DNA of 17,010 bases, from contig JALTNJ010000130.1 in assembly GCA_027000765.1 (NCBI GenBank), positions 1-17,010 of the forward strand, given 5' to 3'. Origin of the DNA: Nitrososphaeria archaeon. GTDB lineage: Archaea; Thermoproteota; Nitrososphaeria; Geothermarchaeales; JDFR-13. Below, piece after piece: positions 8,315 to 15,516 of this stretch. The notes under the pieces are model-generated. The model was not told the DNA's origin, ran no database searches, and saw nothing but the letters and a program-made list of their open reading frames with translations. Each line of letters begins with the position of its first letter. Positions within the stretch are counted from its first letter, which is position 1. The position numbers and the translations under genes are program-made.

Positions 8315-8944
8315 CTATCTGTTTATTGAAAGGATTTTGAGGAACTTGATTAGGATATAGAGGTAACATAATATTCCTGTGGCTATAAGCGACTGATAGA
8401 CATATCCAAATATACTGCCTATGAATAGTATGAAGATCCTGACGTCTCTAGACGCGAATCTCGGGATGATGAGGCTAGCCTCCTTACCTATGTTAAGCTC
8501 TATCCTTGCATGTAAATAGCTTACCAATATCCATCCAGATACCGTAACTAGGTATATCAGTGTGTCGATAGGCGAATAATATCCTTGGTAGATCATGGAG
8601 TAATATGAAGCGCCGAATAACATGGCTATATCTACGGATCTATCGAGGATAGAGTCTATAAATGCCCCGCGTTCACTAACCATGTTTCTAGCCCTAGCCA
8701 GCTCCCCGTCTACACCATCTAATATCGAGGCGAGTTGAGCCACTATCCCTCCCAATATGGAATTGCCTATGAAGTAGAGTGGAAAAGTTAGGTATCCAAA
8801 TATCGTCGTTATTATGGTTACTGTGGTAGGACTGGTCCCGGGAAAATATCTTAGGATTAGCCTAGTTATCCTCATTGATAACCTTCGGTTAATGTATCTA
8901 GAGACTATTCCATCCGTTGGCTTACCTCTCACTCCACTAGCCAT
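8315..8944 (-). CDS. CDP-alcohol phosphatidyltransferase, probable di-myo-inositol-phosphate-phosphate (DIPP) synthase
   Basis: Integral membrane enzyme of the CDP-alcohol phosphatidyltransferase family. The full signature DxxDGxxAR-x8-GxxxDxxxD is present: Asp76, Asp79, Gly80, Ala83-Arg84, Gly93, Asp97 and Asp101. Several hydrophobic helices follow. The N-terminal stretch GKPTDGIVSRYINRR resembles the linker I recall in fused inositol-phosphate cytidylyltransferase/DIPP synthases. With the cytidylyltransferase-like gene directly upstream and overlapping by 8 bp, the best reading is DIPP synthase. It would condense CDP-inositol with inositol-1-phosphate to phosphorylated di-myo-inositol phosphate, a compatible solute of hyperthermophiles. 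The alternative is archaetidylinositol-phosphate synthase, a membrane lipid enzyme of the same family, but that would not need a dedicated nucleotidyltransferase partner. The start ATG lies inside the upstream gene's end, so translation is probably coupled. Confidence 0.82.
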   Translation of the reverse strand: MASGVRGKPTDGIVSRYINRRLSMRITRLILRYFPGTSPTTVTIITTIFGYLTFPLYFIGNSILGGIVAQLASILDGVDGELARARNMVSERGAFIDSILDRSVDIAMLFGASYYSMIYQGYYSPIDTLIYLVTVSGWILVSYLHARIELNIGKEASLIIPRFASRDVRIFILFIGSIFGYVYQSLIATGILCYLYILIKFLKILSINR

Positions 8945-9698
8945 TTTCCAACAGCTCCTGTAGAACCGTCTCTACCACAGCCCTACGCTTACCATATAGT
9001 ATCTCTTGGACGTCGTCCACGGTATCCACATCAGTCCAGCTATTCCCAACCACATCCGATACATATACACCATACTCCCTTCTCGATAACTCCATGATAA
9101 CGTCAGACAGCCTTATTTTATCTCTATTCATCAGGTGCATAACGTCTTCCACCGCATACCTCCTTACTATAAAGACACCGATGTCGATATGCGTGTATCT
9201 CCTGATATTCTTACCGATATTCTGTAGTCTACCATTGTTATCCGCCCTTATCTTAGTGGCTTCATCAATATTAATGTATTTTGGAGCCGAGTCCCCTCCA
9301 ACTAGAAAATCTATCGACGAGTTATAGTCCTCCAATAGTTTCTTAACAACCCCATAAGTATAGATATGGTCAGCTACAGAAAGAAGGAAAACATCCGTAT
9401 CAATATAGTCAACAGCTAGCATAAGGCTATATCCATTCTCCCTCTCAGGATATGGATTACATACGTATACTATATCCAAGGTGTCATTTAGATATGCTTC
9501 GATACCTTCCTTAATCAACTTTAGATATCTATCCGCCACCACTATAACAAGCCTATCGAGGTCAAACATTCTCAAGGTATTTATAGGATACATAATCAGG
9601 GGATAACCTAGAATATTCAAAGTATACTTTGGATATCCGCCAGTGATCGACCTTAGACGCTTACCGAGACCACCTGCTAAAATTACCGCCGTCCTCAA
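8937..9698 (-). CDS. NTP transferase, probable CTP:L-myo-inositol-1-phosphate cytidylyltransferase
   Basis: Cytosolic sugar-nucleotidyltransferase-like protein (GT-A/MobA-like fold). The N terminus has the nucleotide-binding signature LAGGLGKRL (residues 7-15) and Pro23-Lys24 in GGYPKYTL. SVADHIY provides the metal-binding Asp region, and DVDTVDD near the C terminus the second one. It would activate inositol-1-phosphate with CTP to give CDP-inositol for the overlapping downstream DIPP synthase. It starts with TTG at 9698, 7 nt after a GGAGGTG (9706-9712). In several hyperthermophiles the two activities are one fused polypeptide; here they are separate frames overlapping by 8 bp. Inositol-1-phosphate synthase, which would supply the substrate, is not in the window. 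A generic sugar-phosphate nucleotidyltransferase is the alternative. No convincing TATA box was picked in the 100 bp upstream. Confidence 0.83.
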   Translation of the reverse strand: MRTAVILAGGLGKRLRSITGGYPKYTLNILGYPLIMYPINTLRMFDLDRLVIVVADRYLKLIKEGIEAYLNDTLDIVYVCNPYPERENGYSLMLAVDYIDTDVFLLSVADHIYTYGVVKKLLEDYNSSIDFLVGGDSAPKYINIDEATKIRADNNGRLQNIGKNIRRYTHIDIGVFIVRRYAVEDVMHLMNRDKIRLSDVIMELSRREYGVYVSDVVGNSWTDVDTVDDVQEILYGKRRAVVETVLQELLENG

Positions 9699-9705
9699 CT
9701 CCCCC

Positions 9706-9712
9706 CACCTCC
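9706..9712 (-). promoter_or_regulatory. Shine-Dalgarno GGAGGTG for a TTG start
   Basis: GGAGGTG lies 7 nt before TTG 9698-9696, followed by a run of G. It fixes a TTG start for the cytidylyltransferase-like gene, where no ATG is available before the conserved LAGGLGKRL. Confidence 0.75.
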
Positions 9713-9861
9713 AGAAAAGATATTATGTCGCTGGGTTTAGCCGTGTACATTATAGGCTAAAAACTGACATGCGTCTACATCTGGCATTAATCCAATAAAG
9801 TTATTCTACACATCATATTATAAATGGATAAAATAATCTTTACATAGCTCAGCTGCCTTCA

Positions 9862-9879
9862 TTATATATAGCATATATA
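9862..9879 (+). promoter_or_regulatory. TATA region of the beta-helix surface protein gene
   Basis: Two overlapping candidates, TTATATATA and CATATATA, lie 25-40 nt before the ATG at 9904. No Shine-Dalgarno is visible before that ATG, so a leaderless or nearly leaderless transcript is likely. Confidence 0.45.
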
Positions 9880-9903
9880 CTAAATGTGTCTATAATATAT
9901 TTG

Positions 9904-12900
9904 ATGAAGGGGTCAAAACCATCTTCTATATTCATATTTATGCTAATATCCCTAATAATAGCCTCTTTGACAATACTATCCCAGGGATTAGGGACTGCTG
10001 AGCAGGTTTATGCAGCGCCTATCATCACCATAGGCTCAGGGGGAGACTATATCAATGTAACTGAAGCGATAATTAACAATGCATTGGCTGATGGAGTTAC
10101 ATTAATGTTTGTAAGCGATGTCCATGACTACGCCGGTATAAATATACAGTGGAATATAACTATCGATGGCGGGGGATACAAATGGTTGATCGAGGAGTCG
10201 AGTCCCATCGCAGGTGTCGGAGTATATCTAACTTCGACGCCTACCCATAGAACGGGAATAGCTATCCACAACATAACTATATTAGGTATGAATAATACTG
10301 TGTCAGGGGACGCGTTAACAACCATTTTCCAGGGAGACGCGGTAGAGATCGAGTTTATAAACGTCACTATCGGCGAATATACATCGTCGGACCTATATTA
10401 CATCGCTATGCTATTGACGTATCAAGACGAGAACTTCAGATTGAGTCTGATAAACACCACCATATTAGATTCGTATGTTGACAGTATACAGATAACTGCC
10501 CGAGGGAACTCATATGGAGAGGTTGTGATTGATAGGTTCTTTGGAAACACATCCAATCAATTTGCAGGTATGTTTTCTATAACAATTAGGGACAACACGA
10601 TTATGAATATATATGGATCAGGGTTAACGCTAAATGGAACTTACTATGCCTTTTACACACATTCCTATAATAATAGCAGGATTAACTTCTATGTTGATAG
10701 GCTTGTCTCTAGGAGTGTAAATGTAACTCTATGGTTCAACTTGAATACGGATGGAGAGAACTACATTACCCTTAGAGACATCGATGTATACAATGCTAGA
10801 TGGGGTGTCATTGGTAACTTCTACAATAATAGGGTTGTATTTACAATGGAGAACACGGTCTTTAACCAAGTGGCTTCTGGGATATCAATATCATATAATG
10901 GGTCGAGAAATGCGTTCAACATTAGAAATATAACTATATCTAATGCATCATTCATAGGAATAAGCATAAGTGGATTCAACACGACAGACTCCTATTATAA
11001 TGTTCAGGATATAAGGGGTGTTGATATAAGATATGCATGTATCTACCTATCAAACGTCTATAGCATAAACCAGACCACAATAGTGGAAGATATAGATGCC
11101 CGGGGGGTATATGCTGGAGAAGGATTGAGAGTCAGTTCCTATATGAATACTTATACAAGATACACCTTATCCAGGATAAGTGTCAGGAATTCTCTAGTGG
11201 GTATAAATATACAGTATATTAACAGTACCATAGGCCAGTTATATCTAAATAACTTCTACTCAACCAACATATCTTCCGCTGGGAGGGGTATGGAGGCGAC
11301 AATTGTAAATAGCAGTGGGATAAGCATGTGGATGAACACCATAGATATTTTAGAGGCTGGTGCTAACGAGGGAATTAGGATTCTAGGGGTGAATGGGACT
11401 GGTGTTAGGGTATCACTCACGGGACTAAGAATCTCTAAACCAGTTAACATAGGGCTTGCCGTGGAAGTAAGGGACTCCCATGGGTTTAATGTAGATATTG
11501 ATTCAGCTTATATATCCAGATCCTATTCCGGCGTCTCATGGTGGACAGTTAACTCCTTGGACACATCCTTGAAGATGTCCAATATACTTATTGAAGATAT
11601 TAGTCAAGGGGCAGGCACATCCATAACAGCGATAAATAACTTGGGAAACGTATCTTACATCCTAAACAATATCACAATAAGAGACTCCGGTGGATCGGGT
11701 ATAAAGGGAGCAGTCTCCGGAAGCACTGGAGACAATTGGATATTGAAGGAGATATATATTGAAAACGTTTCCAAAGCAACTATATTAGATTCTGCATTAT
11801 CATTACTAGTCCTTGGACCTATCAACACAAGCATCACATATGAAGATATAGTTATCAGGGACGCCGATAAAATGGGGATAATGATCTACGGATCATACCC
11901 CAATGGATTAGATATAGCATTTGATAATATTACAATAATTAATACAGGCTTTATAGGATTTGGCCACTACCTAACTAACGCAACTGGAGAGAGGATAGTG
12001 GTAAATAATATGAGGATCATGAATTCTACAGGCCTTGGATTCGGAGTCCTAGGAGTAAATGGTACAGATAATCAGTTTCAAGTTACTAATTTGTATATTG
12101 AGAATGTTTTTGATGACCAAGGAGCATTTCCATTCGTTCCCTTCTCAAACCTAGGCGGTGTCTATATAGGCCCATTAGCCTATAACATGACGTTTATCGG
12201 GAGGAATATATGGATTACAGGCAATATAGTTAATACACATATGTTTATCAATAACAGTATCTTCAGTGAAAACATCACAATATCAGATTCATATATTCCC
12301 GGCCTGAAGATGATAAATTCAACCGCATCCTTTATAGATACCTATTTCGATGAGAGGAATGCAGAGTTAAACAACTCCATTCTATACGTAACATGGACTT
12401 TAGAGGTATATCTGGAATCTAATATAACGAATCTACCTGTAGCAGGCGCATCAATAACTCTATATAACAATAGTATTCTAATGAGCTCGGACTCCACTAA
12501 CGACAATGGAATAACCAAGCTCTCCCTCTCATATGCTATTAACGATACCATACGTTGGATACCAGGAAGCATATTTGAAATAATAAAGGATGGAGAAAAC
12601 TACACTGCATATTACATTCTAAATACTACACTACCGAGTTGGTATGGCATATATAATATCACTATACCTATTGAGACGTTTCTAATAAAAGCCTATGGAT
12701 ACTCCAACGATGGTTTGATAGGAATAACAGTCTCAAATGAAGAAGGTGTTTTAATAAGGATATATCCACTTGACCTCCTAAACCCATTCTCACCCAGAAA
12801 TAGACATTATGACATCAAGGTACTGGAAATAAAATTCTATGGAAGATATATTCAGATAGATATTCTAATGAATTTCGAGACAAGGACTGGTGATAACTGG

Positions 12901-12981
12901 CTTCCAGCGAAGATCTTCATCGACACCGAGGATAGGATAATCTATATTTTTGGACCAATAGCCGGTGAAGTACACTACTAA
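9904..12981 (+). CDS. Secreted sequon-rich beta-helix surface protein
   Basis: Exported protein of about 1025 residues. Residues 9-25 are a hydrophobic signal segment after a Lys-containing start, with likely cleavage near VYA-AP (about residue 37). The mature part opens with ITIGSGGDYINVTEAI, the strand typical of pectin-lyase-fold beta-helices. It then runs for roughly 780 residues as irregular repeats of short strands ending in N-x-T/S, D-I or G-I-x-I steps, consistent with a right-handed beta-helix. About residues 830-910 look like a carboxypeptidase-regulatory-like Ig domain (LPVAGASITLYNNS). I count about 38 N-x-S/T sequons and a single Cys. No C-terminal membrane anchor is seen. It may be an S-layer-associated, adhesive or polysaccharide-degrading protein; no catalytic residues could be assigned. 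The frame also opens at a GTG at 9886, but ATG 9904 gives the better signal peptide and promoter spacing. Confidence 0.85.
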   Translation: MKGSKPSSIFIFMLISLIIASLTILSQGLGTAEQVYAAPIITIGSGGDYINVTEAIINNALADGVTLMFVSDVHDYAGINIQWNITIDGGGYKWLIEESSPIAGVGVYLTSTPTHRTGIAIHNITILGMNNTVSGDALTTIFQGDAVEIEFINVTIGEYTSSDLYYIAMLLTYQDENFRLSLINTTILDSYVDSIQITARGNSYGEVVIDRFFGNTSNQFAGMFSITIRDNTIMNIYGSGLTLNGTYYAFYTHSYNNSRINFYVDRLVSRSVNVTLWFNLNTDGENYITLRDIDVYNARWGVIGNFYNNRVVFTMENTVFNQVASGISISYNGSRNAFNIRNITISNASFIGISISGFNTTDSYYNVQDIRGVDIRYACIYLSNVYSINQTTIVEDIDARGVYAGEGLRVSSYMNTYTRYTLSRISVRNSLVGINIQYINSTIGQLYLNNFYSTNISSAGRGMEATIVNSSGISMWMNTIDILEAGANEGIRILGVNGTGVRVSLTGLRISKPVNIGLAVEVRDSHGFNVDIDSAYISRSYSGVSWWTVNSLDTSLKMSNILIEDISQGAGTSITAINNLGNVSYILNNITIRDSGGSGIKGAVSGSTGDNWILKEIYIENVSKATILDSALSLLVLGPINTSITYEDIVIRDADKMGIMIYGSYPNGLDIAFDNITIINTGFIGFGHYLTNATGERIVVNNMRIMNSTGLGFGVLGVNGTDNQFQVTNLYIENVFDDQGAFPFVPFSNLGGVYIGPLAYNMTFIGRNIWITGNIVNTHMFINNSIFSENITISDSYIPGLKMINSTASFIDTYFDERNAELNNSILYVTWTLEVYLESNITNLPVAGASITLYNNSILMSSDSTNDNGITKLSLSYAINDTIRWIPGSIFEIIKDGENYTAYYILNTTLPSWYGIYNITIPIETFLIKAYGYSNDGLIGITVSNEEGVLIRIYPLDLLNPFSPRNRHYDIKVLEIKFYGRYIQIDILMNFETRTGDNWLPAKIFIDTEDRIIYIFGPIAGEVHY

Positions 12982-12996
12982 TATTTCTACCAATCC

Positions 12997-13003
12997 TTTT
13001 TTT
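12997..13003 (+). terminator. T7 terminator after the beta-helix gene
   Basis: A run of seven T lies 16 bp after the stop at 12981, in the short gap before the convergent ccmB stop. T-runs are the usual archaeal intrinsic terminators. No hairpin is needed or seen. Confidence 0.5.
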
Positions 13004-13033
13004 AATCATTACCATATGTCAGTCAAATTGGAA

Positions 13034-13693
13034 TTAGGTTCTCAAGATGTATTCAGATAATATAGTTGTTACAATTAACGTTATACTCACTTCAGCTAGG
13101 AACATTAGATAGTCGTTTAATAAAGAGGGTACAGCGGGGTCGGATAGGGAAGTGGCTAGGGGAATGACGGGGATAGTAAGTATAAATACCAGCATGGGTA
13201 TTAGGAAAGCTCTTCCCTCCGAGTACATGACTAATGCAGATGTGAATGATGCAATGGCAGATACATGAAGACCTAAGGCTATGAATACAAATAATACGTT
13301 AGTAGATAACATATAAAGCTGTCCAGAGAACACTGCTAGAATCAGTAGGGAAATACCCCCTTGAAACAGTATCAGGATAAAACTGAACACCATCTTAGAC
13401 AGGAATATTATAGACGGTGGGATTGGTAATAGACGTACACCAAAGATAGTCCTCTTATCCACCTCCCTAACAAAGGTCGTTGTAGCGGTAAAAATCGCTA
13501 TGAATACTACTATTATCCAGAGGGCCGGGATAACAAACTGGGGAGTAAATGATCTTACAGCCACCTCAGCCACGATTAGGGACGCCGCAGATATAAATCC
13601 GATTGACGCAAGAACCTCAAAACCCCGTCTAGCCTCAACCTGAATATCCTTCAATAGAAAATGATATATTTTATCGAGGCTAGGCATATTCAA
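13034..13693 (-). CDS. ccmB: CcmB-like heme exporter permease
   Basis: Membrane permease of the CcmAB ABC transporter for cytochrome c maturation. CcmAB uses ATP to release heme-loaded CcmE from CcmC/CcmD. At 219 residues it matches the usual CcmB length of about 220, and it shows six hydrophobic segments. The N-terminal cytoplasmic stretch (LLKDIQVEARRGFEVL) and the loop FVREVDKRTIFGVRLLP fit the family's coupling-helix regions. The start is unclear: TTG at 13693 lies 5 nt after GGAGG (13699-13703), and ATG at 13687 lies 11 nt after it. Either way the gene overlaps the end of ccmA, by 14 or 8 bp, so translation is coupled. It is the last gene of the ccm operon and faces the beta-helix gene across a 52-bp gap. 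Identification rests on position, length and topology more than on strict motifs. Confidence 0.85.
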   Translation of the reverse strand: MNMPSLDKIYHFLLKDIQVEARRGFEVLASIGFISAASLIVAEVAVRSFTPQFVIPALWIIVVFIAIFTATTTFVREVDKRTIFGVRLLPIPPSIIFLSKMVFSFILILFQGGISLLILAVFSGQLYMLSTNVLFVFIALGLHVSAIASFTSALVMYSEGRAFLIPMLVFILTIPVIPLATSLSDPAVPSLLNDYLMFLAEVSITLIVTTILSEYILRT

Positions 13694-14354
13694 TCAACCC
13701 TCCATCCTCCAGTCTATAGATAACTGGCTTTATACCCTTTCCAAGCAGTATATCCAGATCCTCCTTATTCGATATAGTGAAGATTATAGTCTTATTTGTA
13801 GATAGTCTCCTGAGGAGACGCGCCACCTCAAGAGTAGCTTGTTCATCGAGGCCGGAGGTAGGCTCATCCATAATGACTAGCTGAGGATCATTTACGAGGG
13901 CCCTAACTATATTAGCCCTCTTCTTCCATCCGAATGATAGATGCCCAACTTTAGTATCCCTATATTTCTCTAGGCCTAACAATTCATATGCCTCCCTAGC
14001 AGAGGACGAGGACAAAGGGTCTTCTACGCCATACATCCTAGCATAATATCTTAGATTTTCTTCTATCGTCAGCTCCTCATAAAGTATATTTTCATGCATC
14101 AATACACCTATGGAAGACTTATAATCACCTTGGCCCCGGTGAATATCTTCACCATATAGGAGGATCTTCCCCTTAGTGGGTCTCACCAAGCCACATAGGA
14201 TCTTTATAAACGTTGTTTTACCAACGCCATTCCTTCCTAATATAGCGGTTAGGGACGAGTCCCCGACCTCAAGCGACAACCTCCTTAGAACCCATCTACC
14301 ACGATAACGCTTCCATATATCTATTGCCTGAACCACTATATCCACGTCAAACAC
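13680..14354 (-). CDS. ccmA: CcmA-like ABC transporter ATPase of cytochrome c maturation
   Basis: Cytoplasmic ATPase that would pair with CcmB. Counting from the GTG at 14354, Walker A GRNGVGKT is at residues 40-47, the signature LSFGWKKR at 139-146, and Walker B LVIMDEP at 159-165 with catalytic Glu164 and the D-loop SGLD. Two elements deviate. The Q-loop Gln is replaced by Glu88 in MHENILYEELT, and the H-switch position reads FTISNKED with Ser195 where His is usual. The frame is open to an ATG at 14414, but that would overlap ccmE by 56 bp and add 20 residues before the expected start. GTG 14354, or GTG 14345 or 14336, fits family length better. It lies between ccmE and ccmB and overlaps ccmB. 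An unrelated exporter is possible, but the neighbours argue against it. Confidence 0.88.
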   Translation of the reverse strand: MFDVDIVVQAIDIWKRYRGRWVLRRLSLEVGDSSLTAILGRNGVGKTTFIKILCGLVRPTKGKILLYGEDIHRGQGDYKSSIGVLMHENILYEELTIEENLRYYARMYGVEDPLSSSSAREAYELLGLEKYRDTKVGHLSFGWKKRANIVRALVNDPQLVIMDEPTSGLDEQATLEVARLLRRLSTNKTIIFTISNKEDLDILLGKGIKPVIYRLEDGGLIEYA

Positions 14355-14358
14355 CGAG

Positions 14359-14751
14359 TCACTGATTCTGGGTAGACTTGAACTCTTGTTTAGAAGGACA
14401 TTTATACAAGACATTAGATGCTTCGATCACATTCCTATCCGGATAATAGACACCTTCTACGGTGACCTGAACATAACTCGTTGCATTATCAAGTTGCAGG
14501 ACACCTGGATAAATTACTTTAACATAGCTCTTTCCATCCGTTATTGTAAATTCCATAAATCCTCCCGATAACCTTACACTACCCTTCGTGACATTACCGA
14601 TTACCGAGACTTTCGCGGGCTTATCATACCTGGATAAGTCAGATACCTCGAGATAACTGGATGAGAATAGCGTGATATACCCTAATACTGCAAATGCAAT
14701 CATGAGGGGAACCGCTATTAAAACAAGCTTCCCCTTACTCCCCTTTACCAC
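14359..14751 (-). CDS. ccmE: CcmE heme chaperone, cysteine type with CxxxQ motif
   Basis: Membrane-anchored periplasmic-side heme chaperone that takes heme covalently from CcmC and hands it to CcmF. One N-terminal helix (about residues 9-30) is followed by an OB-fold beta domain (VIGNVTKGSVRL, VKVIYPGVL, VQVTVEGVYY) and the C-terminal SNVLYKCPSKQEF. Bacterial CcmE binds heme through His in HxxxY; archaeal and Desulfovibrio-type CcmE use Cys in CxxxY. Here Cys118 is kept, but the Tyr position is Gln122. The length of 130 is normal. It starts with GTG at 14751, inside the end of ccmD (17-bp overlap), after a G-rich GGGGGGTGGA that can act as ribosome binding site. The stop is just before the ccmA start, consistent with translational coupling. 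Confidence 0.9.
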   Translation of the reverse strand: MVKGSKGKLVLIAVPLMIAFAVLGYITLFSSSYLEVSDLSRYDKPAKVSVIGNVTKGSVRLSGGFMEFTITDGKSYVKVIYPGVLQLDNATSYVQVTVEGVYYPDRNVIEASNVLYKCPSKQEFKSTQNQ

Positions 14752-14839
14752 TTACATCCACCCCCCTCGAGGAGAGGTAATATACTGTGGCCAACGCACC
14801 TATATAGATGAATACTGCTACTAAGACACCCCAATACAT
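14735..14839 (-). CDS. ccmD: CcmD-like single-helix small protein
   Basis: A 34-codon gene beginning MYWGVLVAVFIYIGALA. One membrane helix spans about residues 3-22, followed by SSRG and a short tail ending KGE. In known Ccm systems CcmD is a tiny one-helix protein encoded between ccmC and ccmE that bridges CcmC and CcmE and is needed to release holo-CcmE. This frame is at exactly that position: 4 nt after the ccmC stop and overlapping the ccmE start by 17 nt. A perfect GGAGGTG (14847-14853) precedes its ATG by 7 nt. I checked each codon from 14839 to the TAA at 14737-14735. Sequence similarity to bacterial CcmD is only general (aromatic/hydrophobic helix, then Arg), so the name rests mainly on position, size and topology. 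Confidence 0.78.
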   Translation of the reverse strand: MYWGVLVAVFIYIGALATVYYLSSRGVDVSGKGE

Positions 14840-14843
14840 TTAT

Positions 14844-15515
14844 CTACACCTCCATCGAAGCCTCTAACCTATCCCTCACCTTCATATAATATAGGTATTG
14901 TAGAAGAATATATACCGAGAATGAGACTATCACTCTAATGCCAAGTAAGATATGCGCTTCTGGACCTAATGGTTGTCCAGGTAACTGCGTATGTAGACTC
15001 CTAAACGACACTGCCGAGATGTAGCTAATTGGTAATGTAACGAAGGCTGCAATACCATATGTGGCTGAAAAGACCCTCATTCTATCGACATCCGATATAG
15101 AGCCTCTTAAGGCGATATATCCTACATATGCCAGGAAGAGGACTAGTGTGGCAGTCTGCCTAGGATCCCAGTTCCAAGGAGCACCCCACACCTCGTTAGC
15201 CCATAGCATTCCAGTGGTTATGCTGGCTACGCCGTATACCACGCCGATTACTACAGAAGTCATCGCTAAGAGATCATATCTGACGTCTTCCTTAAGCAGG
15301 TATAGTAGTGAAGCTACAAATGAGATTGTAAACGCAACATACATATTCCATGATATGGGTACATGGATATAGAGTATTAAATATGAAGTTGGATCCCCTC
15401 CGCTCGGTAGGTAACTCGGGTAGCTACCTGCGAGAACCGAGTAGAGGAGAATTGCTAAATCAAGCCCAAACACTGCATAGATTATTTTGTTCAGATACTG
15501 TTTAAAACTAGTCAT
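14844..15515 (-). CDS. ccmC: CcmC heme handling / heme-delivery membrane protein
   Basis: Six-helix membrane protein of the heme-handling family that presents heme to CcmE on the outer face. The Trp-rich WWD segment is present at about residues 105-121 (ANEVWGAPWNWDPRQT). It is flanked by two conserved candidate heme-ligand histidines, His51 in YIHVPISWN and His175 in SLHTQLPG, matching the pattern known for CcmC. The length of 223 is normal. The start is ATG 15515, with GGAGG (15523-15527) 7 nt before it, lying inside the end of ccmF. The ccmF stop is 1 nt upstream of this ATG. It is followed 4 nt later by ccmD. All ligands expected of a working CcmC are kept. Confidence 0.93.
   Translation of the reverse strand: MTSFKQYLNKIIYAVFGLDLAILLYSVLAGSYPSYLPSGGDPTSYLILYIHVPISWNMYVAFTISFVASLLYLLKEDVRYDLLAMTSVVIGVVYGVASITTGMLWANEVWGAPWNWDPRQTATLVLFLAYVGYIALRGSISDVDRMRVFSATYGIAAFVTLPISYISAVSFRSLHTQLPGQPLGPEAHILLGIRVIVSFSVYILLQYLYYMKVRDRLEASMEV
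14847..14853 (-). promoter_or_regulatory. Shine-Dalgarno GGAGGTG for ccmD
   Basis: GGAGGTG at the end of ccmC (codons ATG-GAG-GTG before its TAG), 7 nt before the ccmD ATG at 14839. This is the strongest evidence that the 34-codon frame is translated. Confidence 0.8.
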
Positions 15516-15516
15516 C

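Noticed and set aside
9713..9861. Intergenic region between the divergent cytidylyltransferase-like and beta-helix genes, checked for tRNA, small RNA or a riboswitch
   Set aside because: No T-loop consensus, no C/D-box pair and no convincing stable stems were seen. It looks like ordinary divergent promoter DNA.
14355..14414. N-terminal extension of CcmA from ATG 14414
   Set aside because: It would overlap ccmE by 56 bp and add 20 residues before the normal start of this ATPase family. GTG codons just after the ccmE stop fit better, though this is not proven.
15061..15372. 103-codon plus-strand open frame
   Set aside because: It is antisense to ccmC across its conserved WWD region, which explains the open frame.
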